Shown: in pieces, positions 52,401 to 61,400 of the stretch
Position numbering within the stretch: position 1 is the stretch's first letter
Layout: the number at the start of each line of letters is the position of its first letter
NCBI GenBank assembly: GCA_903813345.2
Contig: CAIIXF020000011.1
Coordinates: 25,228,166-25,292,165 of the forward strand
Direction of reading: 5' to 3'
Source: Owenia fusiformis
Taxonomy: Eukaryota; Annelida; Polychaeta; Sabellida; Oweniidae
DNA: 64,000 nucleotides
Translations under genes and position numbers: made by a program
Notes under the pieces: generated by a model
Told to the model about the DNA's origin: nothing
Database searches by the model: none
The model's input: only the letters and a program-made list of their open reading frames with translations

Positions 52401-55400
52401 TATGTTTAGTTTTTTAGAAAGCTGACTTTGTATTTTCCTCAAGCAAATTATGTACCAAAAACATATTTTTAGTAGTTTTTCTCAAATTCTGTTGACATGA
52501 AAACACACGCACAGATGCATGTAGGCAAGCCCATTAGCACAAGCAGACAGCAACATAGCACTTTTTCAAATTGTGGTAAAAATGTGAGAGGAAAATATTC
52601 TGAATACTTCATTTATTTGGTCTGGCCTTATTGGTATCAAAGTAAGTTCAAACTTTTGAACAAAGCAGCTGATGCCCATTAACAATTCAGTGGAATCTAT
52701 GAGAAAAAATATATATGGGTCTATTTCTTTTTTAGTTTTTGTTCAACTTTGTCTCACAATTATTTTTCAAAATTTCTTTCTTTCGCACAAAATTCTCTGA
52801 TATGTTAAAAAACATTTTCCTGGGTTTAGTTAGTTAGTTTAGTTAGTTTATTTTGAGATGAATTTCATCATCAATAACAAAATTGCAGCATCTGAAACTC
52901 TAATAATTTAGCCTGAAAAAGACACTGATTGGCAAGGTATGTTCTCAAACATTTAGCCATTTACCCCTCATGGCACATGCACTCAAAGAAAAAATCCGAC
53001 AATTATAAGTACAACATTCCTTATCAAAAACACTAACACGTTCAAAGTTCTCATAATTTACATTGAAAAACACACTGATTGGGCAATTAATTTCTAATTG
53101 AACAATCCTCATAGATGAATGTGAACATTCACACTTTTGATGTAAAAATGTCCAAACCACTACTAAACGTCAAAATTTGATTTTCTATTACATCCTGAAC
53201 AAACAGACATCTCATCAGAGCCTCGATGATTACAAGTAGAACTTTAATCACCAAGCAACTCGGTTGAGACTTCTCCATCGTTCAAATAATACTTGATATA
53301 TAGGGGGATTTATGGCTTATTAATCTCTAAGTACGGATAGAGTACCAATCAACCCATTGATCATATCCATAGATTCAAGATCAAATATTTCCCAGGAGCA
53401 GAGGACAAGTTAAGATGGTTACTGAATTGTGAAAAGTTTCGTTTGATAGATGCATGTTGGAACTATAAATTGAAATAATGGAGTATCTTATAAATATTTG
53501 ATGCAGTAGCTGATTTAAAAGTTGAAGTAAGCGATATTGCATCAAAAATTCGAAAAAACTCTAAAACGTAGAAATATCTCAAGTTAGGAATAATTGGTGG
53601 AGATTTAATCTGGATAACCTGGCAGCCTAGAAAACTAAACTGCTTTATAAAATTATGGTGAAAAGAACAATCATTGATGTTTGATGTTGGCCAACTATAT
53701 GTGAACATAAATGAGTTCGCAATAAGAACAAAAGAACATCACAATTATGAACACTACAATCTGAATAAAGATCTCATTAAAACAACGCCATTAAGGAACT
53801 CTATGTTGGTATGAATTCAAATGACCAATTGATGAACCTCTCAAGTGAATTCTGCACTAACGTACTTGCTGTATTCAGCAATGGTCACAAGATGTCTACA
53901 AATTCCAATATGAGTTGTAGCTTGTTGGGCGAGTTGAACTTACCAAACAATACAGGACACACTCTGAACAGAAGTGTGAACTATGAACAGGTGCTGTGGT
54001 TTATAAGCTATGGGATTGTCGTAACATCGATCTGTCTGTTTGGAATTGTGTGCAACTGTTTGAATTTGATTGTTCTAGCGGGGAAGCATCTCCAAGAGTC
54101 GCCATATACGTATCTTACAGCTTTAGCCGTGGCTGATTTATTAACCCTCATTTTGTTTTTCTTTACTGGTCTTGCAAGAGGTGTCTTCCCAGATTCCCAT
54201 GGGTGGATGATATTTCAAGCCCATGTATACTACCCATTGGCCTACATTAGCACTATGGTAGGAATCTTCATGACACTAGCATTAACAATTGAGCGACTGA
54301 TATTTGTGCATTGTCCAATCAGATCAAGACAATTGTGTAACCAGACAGTAGCGAGAAAAGTAACAATATGCCTCACATCCTTTGCGATTGTGTTTCAATT
54401 TCCTCGATTCTTTGCTTATGAAGTTACTGAAAATGGGGTGTTCTCTTTTACGCATTTCGGAAAAAGTTTAGGATACGAAATCTACTCTTGGATTCATTTG
54501 GTTGTCTTTTCTGTTGGTAGCTGTGTTGCTATAGCGATATTAAACATTTTGTTGATCCATGGGGTGTACAAAATGGAAAAACGCCGCAAAAGTCTAGTAT
54601 TCCAAAAGAGCAGCATGGTTCGGCAAATGAGCAACCAGAACCGTTTAACGCTAACCTTGATCAGCGTTGTTTTCTTGTTCCTGATTGGTCAGTTACCATC
54701 TTCCTTCCTGAGTCGCGGATTCATCACACTTGTGTCGGGAAACAAGGAAATTCTCCAATCGTACACATATCGTGTAGCCAGCATGGTATCCATGATATTG
54801 GTCACCCTGAACCACAGCCTTAACTTCGTTATCTACTGTGCCTTCAACAAGAAATTCTGGGCCGTGTTTAAACAGGTTTTCTCCCGAGCGAGACGTGGTA
54901 GTCGTGTTGGATCAACTACAGAATCCAGTACCAGTGATTCGAACCCTCGTTCCCCATATAAAATCAGGACATTTAACACAGAGGAGCTGTCTGTGTTACA
55001 TAACAGTATAAGTACTGGTACACTACAGAGCTACGTAAGGGACTCCAATTTCACTAGAGTGAATTCAACACTCACAACAGTTGACTAAATGAGCATTTTG
55101 AAAAACGTTAGATTTAATTTCAGTAGAAATTGACTTTCTTCGAATGGCAATAATGTTATTCCACTGTTCTAATTTCACTGAAAATTGTTTAAAAGCAAAT
55201 TATGAATAAACATTTCCACTTCAACAGTATGAATGTGTCATAATTCATGAGTAATTTCTTTAGAGGAAGGGTAAATTCAAGATGACCAAATAGTGGAGGG
55301 AATAGTATCATCCTCTGTTCAAATACTTTCATGAAGAAAGAACTTGTAAGACATTTTTGCCAAGAATATTACATAACTGTCATATTATCTTACAAAATAT

Positions 55401-58400
55401 CATATTTTTTATATCATTTTATATTATATTGACTTAAAACACTCACCATGTTTATCTTGCCTTCATGTTGTTGAATCCTGATACAGACAAGCAAAGCAAA
55501 CAACAGTTTGTTTTTCTCAAAGAGACTGCGACACACGTTGCTATAGAGACTGAATGTAAAGTAATCATTGATGTTCTTGATCCTAGCTGGGAGATTGTCT
55601 GCAATAAGAACAGGTTATTGAATAATAAGCAGTGGATATGCACAGACAGCGATATCTGCCCTCCCCAAATGGGTCCAAAATTAACTCTTTGGCTGGATTT
55701 AAAAGATTTTTGGAAAATACAGTTTGAAAATGATGAAAATCATTAAATAAAGGAGAGAACATAAAAATGAGAAATTATGCTGAAAAACTATATTTCTCTA
55801 TCAGCTTACAGTATTCTTATTGCTGTTCTCTCCCTTTAAAAAGACTGATTAAATGTGATGAAAATACAATTAGCTTGACCATGTGTTATTATATGTTTGT
55901 TGTGTTGTGTTCTGTATTTTCAAATATATGTATATTTAACGAAACCATGTCTCTGAAGTTTTTGTAACAGACTATTCCAAACACTAAAACCATCTTTAAT
56001 TAACATAGCAACAAAGTTCTCTGATATATGCCACTGATCTGAATTTGACATATAATTATGTTGAGTAGAACTTGTCTATCCAAACAGCTCTCTAATCTGA
56101 AGATCTCCCAATGTGAACACTTTTTCTTGGTCCTAATCCTTGAAATGTGAACACTGCTGATCCAAACAATTTTGGCTGGTCCAAGAGGTGTTCAGATTAG
56201 ACAGGTTTTACTGTACAGATAAGTATCCGGGGGTCATTAACAGAAACTTCTTAAAGTTATGAATTCGTAAATCAATTGTTGTAACCATGGATATAATGAT
56301 ATCACAGTTAGATAACAATGGACTTCATGAATTCCTAACTTAGGAAATTTCTGTTAATGGCCCCCTGGACTGCTCCCTCTAACATACCTGCCCGCTCTGC
56401 ATTAGCAATACCACCAAGGAATATATTGATGAACCACTCAAGGGAGTATTGGTACATAGGGTCAATGTTTGCAAGGTCAGCCACGCAGAAGAAGAGAATC
56501 TGTGTGTTCACAGCTACAGGGATGTACTGACTACGTGTCTCATCAATGTCTTTCTCTGTCTGCTCAGCTACTACCACCTTAGCCTACAATTCAATAAGTA
56601 AAACTGTATATTGGAACACCTTTCTTTTACAAGTCCCATTTTTTAACTACCATTGACTTTCATGTTAAAGACCTCGCACACCTGCCAATCGGAATACTTT
56701 TGTATGGTCCTAGTTATGTTCGGATTAGACAGGTTTTACTGTATTTCAGAACTAGACTAGAATCTTCGCCTACAACTCCTATTTTCAGAGAACAAGGTTA
56801 TAAATTATGAATTAAAGATAACTGAATGAAAATAGTGACAGTTTTCATTTCAAAATCTCAAGATCAGAACAATTCATAAAATTTCAAAAAATTCTAATTA
56901 CCTTAATTTCCTGGGACTTTATCTTGGAAGCTTCCAAAACATTTATGAGATCTATATCATCTACAGGGCTTCCCTCTGATGCACTCAGCCTTTCCAAAAT
57001 CTTATCTTCAATCTCCTTTAACTCGCTCTTCATCTTTGCATTGCTGATAATCAGTTGGTTCTTGGCCTCTTCAAGATCTGGCCTCTCCTCAGCGACCACA
57101 ATACCCAGGAGTTGGTCCTCCAGGCCACTGTAATGAACAAAACAAGTTATATTGCACTATTTTATTGAAAAATTCAAAATGGTTGCCGAGTATTTTACCC
57201 AGCATCCCCAAAATAAACCTTGCCACTAGTCTGCTCTTGCATTTGCAAAACTTTCAAGTTGAATGTAATTTTCTTTGAATTTGGATGACAATATTTATGC
57301 CTACCTTGGAGAAAGTGTAAAGTTGACTAGAGTGACTTTGGTGGACACCTCAGGTGTGTATACAGGGTTAGGTAGCTTAGTGGTGATGTAGAACTTAAAG
57401 TCCTCATGGTAGGGTATAACAGCATCTCCAAGCTTTATCACAAGACTACCAGACTGTTTGAATGTCTGCCTCAGTAGGATTGGCTCCAGAGCAGGATCAA
57501 GTTCCTCACCTTTGAACAGAGAAAAATATATTCAATGATGTTCCTCATTATGCCTAAACCTGAGTATGTTTGCTCCCTTGCTTCCCAGTGTGATTTATAT
57601 CCTATGATACCTTGGAAATTTTCAAGTTTTATGTGATAAGACATTAAACTTTAATATAAAATGCTATTACTCAATTTAATAAAAAAAAAAGTTTATTCAT
57701 TTCGCATATTAAAAAACAGAAGTGCAGGTGATGTCTGTCAGAAACAGAAACTCTTAACTCTATGTACTATTATTGAAATATAAATGTAACATGACAGAAT
57801 TAAAGTATATCAACAATATGAACTCAGCTTCTTACCAACATTCTCCATAAGGCATGGTTTACCAAATCTCACAGCGTTCTCTAAACTACGTAAGAAATCT
57901 CTGTCTGACAGCTTTATCACATCTATTCCATTGTCTTTTTCCTGGAATATAGAGGACAAGGGGTTACATTATTTGAGTATTTCATAGTGCTGCTCATACA
58001 TATAACAGTTATTGTTCTAACAATGTGAAAAACTACTAAACATTTCTAAGTATCCTAACAAAGAATCAATTTGCATCTGAAATATAGTTCAAAGGGACCT
58101 TTAATCTATTCAATTGCATAATTAATGATTTTTTGGGATTAAAATGGGGAACGAATCTATAATACACAGGCACCCCCATATTATTATATCTCAATAATCC
58201 TATTAATTATCACTCACCATATTTTTCACCCACTTATTAGCTTGACCCTGAGGATCAATAAACAATGGCCACCTGCGGGAATACTGAACAATGACACCAT
58301 TCTCCACTGAGAGATTGTCCTTTGGAAGGCCAGAGATCTGCCAGGCTCTCACTTTGACTGGCTCACTGAGGGTGCTCACCAAGCTACAGCCCTCGTTGAA

Positions 58401-61400
58401 AGGTACATGGTTGGCTGCCAGGTTAGAGATCCATGACTCCATCATGTCTGTTCGGTATTCACCCTAGATGAAGAGATGTAACATAAATAGAGAATTGAAT
58501 CTAGATACACAAATGCCTCATCCATGGTGAAGTTTGTATTATTGTTGTCATACCCTTAAAGATCCAAAGTACAGTAGTTACTAAATTGTTTCTCTCTTAG
58601 CTAAATAAAAATATTTACTTAATTTTCAAGTTGCTGGAGAAAAATCTATACAATTTGAATCAATAAATGAAAAAATTGAAGTATATCGAATTTGAATTTT
58701 TAATGTTCAATTGTCAAATTGAGGCATAAGATCTGAGAGAGGCAACCATCTTGGTTGCTCCAAGTAGGGAACATGCCTTTATGTTTACATATACTTTGTT
58801 ACTTACAGTGAAAGGTCCCAGATAGGCTACACCACCAGCTGCCACTAAAGCATCTCCAATGATATTTTTCACCATGGCCTGAAGTCTTGCTACAGAGTCC
58901 TGCCATCTGCCCTTTTCATCAGCCAAACCTGGAAGGGAAGAGGTATCATATGAGTGTTCAACTGTGCATCCCAGATGTTTTTGTTTTTTTGAATAGCAAA
59001 TAAAGTGATCATGGTGTTAAAAAAGTTATTCTCTTGTTAAAATTATATATTGGATCCATCCGGTCCATGGGGAAAATGTATCATCCAAAAGGATAAACCC
59101 AATATACCATCTCATTATAGGCATAGCCTCTATGTTATACTAACCTCCAATCAGTTTATCAGCTCTGATGAGACGTGCCTCACACTCTTCGCACTTGTTC
59201 TCAAGTTCATCCTTCTTACGCACACAGTCATCATACTTTGCCTGCAGGGTGGCAATTCCCTCTTCTACTTCATTCAATTTCTTCTTAGCTGCATCAAGGA
59301 TCTTCTGAGTCTCTGCCAGGTCTGTCTGTGCCAGAGCAAGAGCAGCACGCTTTGGAGCTACACCCTTGGCCACGAAATGGTACTTGTGCATAGCCTGTGT
59401 CCACTGGCACAGAGATGTACACGCTTTGGATACCTATAACCAGATATATATAAGGGTTATGTACTGGGAGGTTTTGGATTTATAACAAGGGAGGTCTTGT
59501 TGTTCAATATTAGAATTATCCACAAGAATATCATGCTTTACTTTGAATAACCCATCTATTGTACAATCACACATATGAAATTTGGAGAGGGGATAGAATG
59601 GTGTGAGAGAGTATGATGTGTATATTAGGATTTTGGAGATATGTATTCGTTGACTGGTTGTCTCAGATGTCTTTTACTTGCTGTTTCTTGTAATGCTTCT
59701 ATTCACTTTTGGCACTTATGCTTGCATACTTACACAAGTATACTATTCATACAGTTTCAACTGAATTGGAATCAGAGATCATTGCATTGCTATTAACCAT
59801 AGGTTTTGGACCAATATAAAGATGGCAGCAATGGTAGAATCCAATAAATTGATAAGCCTGCCCTCTATATTTTAAAATAAAATTACTTCTATCACCCTTG
59901 AGCCTATGCTACTCACCTTGGATATAGCAGAAGGAGTGAATGCCTCATTGTCAATGTATGGCTGAATCTTTCCAATGATGGCATCAGAGATGGCATCTTT
60001 ATCATACTTGAAGAGACTGTCCAAGAACTTAGCTGGGTCCTGCAGCATTCCTTTACCCACCTCCCAATAGTCATCAATTTTTTGGCCAGGCTGAAACATG
60101 ATTGGTTAAAATAGTTTGTCTTATGCATTTACATTGGGACAATTAAGTGTTTTACCATTTGTAAAAAGATTAGCTTCTTCCAAAGTTCTTAAAATAGAAA
60201 TATATTTCTGATTTAGTTTATACATGTATTGAATCAGAAAATCTAGTATAGAGCATTATTTTAGGATGAGATCTCTTAAAAGTATGGCATAATCAAAAAA
60301 TTAATGTGAAATGGAAAATTATGGTTGATTACTATTATTGCAATTTTTGGTGGTTCTTTTTTTGGGTCGTTCTTTAATTGCTTACCTTATCACCTGCCAC
60401 TTTCTTAGGCTTAATAGATTTCATAATACAGACAGCCTCAATGACCATCTTGACACCCTCTGGGGGACGTTGCATAGCACGCACTTCAATGACGTCATTC
60501 TTGTTCAGAGACTTCAGACTAGCAACAGCCGCATCCTGAAGAAATGCAAGTATTTTATAACAACTAGAAAAACCTGATATTTCATCAAAGGATTGGTATC
60601 GATATGGTGAACTGAATTCAACAATGTTTTTCTCTTAAACCAATTATTGAAAACATTCTGTAAAAAACATGGTCCTTTGTGTAATGTTGACTGGTTGGCA
60701 ACAATTTAATGCAAAAATTATTTAGATATATTTTATATAACTGTTTTTGTTAATATTTTTTGTTTTTTTAGTGCAATTGATTTTTGTTCCTTTCTACCAA
60801 TTCTTGAGAATGAAATAAAATGTCTTTCCGAACCTTGTTGGAACAAAATAGCACATACAACATTTTCTCAGACCTCTCAATATTATAGTTATACAAAAGA
60901 AATTTTGGTTGATTTAACAAAAAGTATGCAAAAACTTAAAGCAAAACCCCCCAAAATAGATAAAAATTAAGATAAACCTTTTTTTTCATTAACAAGATAC
61001 ATTTTTAAAATCAACCAAACCTTCCTTTGTTCAATTTCAATTTTGAGAGACCTAAACATGTTGTGTTTATGTTGTTTTGTTCCAATGAGGTTCGGATAGA
61101 TTCATATTTCATTTCGAACATATGATACCAAGAACAAAAGAAGTGTTTGATGTGTTTTCTAAAACGGTATAAAAAAAAGTATTTATAGACATTTCAAATT
61201 ATAATGTTACCATCCAAAAGATGACCATTAAATTGACGATGTCTAAAATTTTCAGGATGTTTTGATGACTGGTTTAAGAGAAATGTGTGTCCAAAAAGTT
61301 CACCATATCGATACCACTCCTTTAGAAAAAGCACAAAATAAGCATGAGTTCTTAGCTGATGGACATTATTCTCAGATGAGAATGTTTAGCAGATGGCAGA

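Larger units (their letters stand above)
46393..55446. other. DNAH1 9-kb intron hosting three antisense single-exon genes
   Basis: Contains two dehydrogenase genes and a GPCR gene on the plus strand. Long gaps (46985-47200, 48340-50110, 51180-53800) show no further coding evidence; a small hairpin element is at 51768-51879. Confidence 0.85.

Noticed and set aside
55465-55746. 93-codon plus-strand frame
   Set aside because: Antisense shadow of the DNAH1 exon at 55447-55598.
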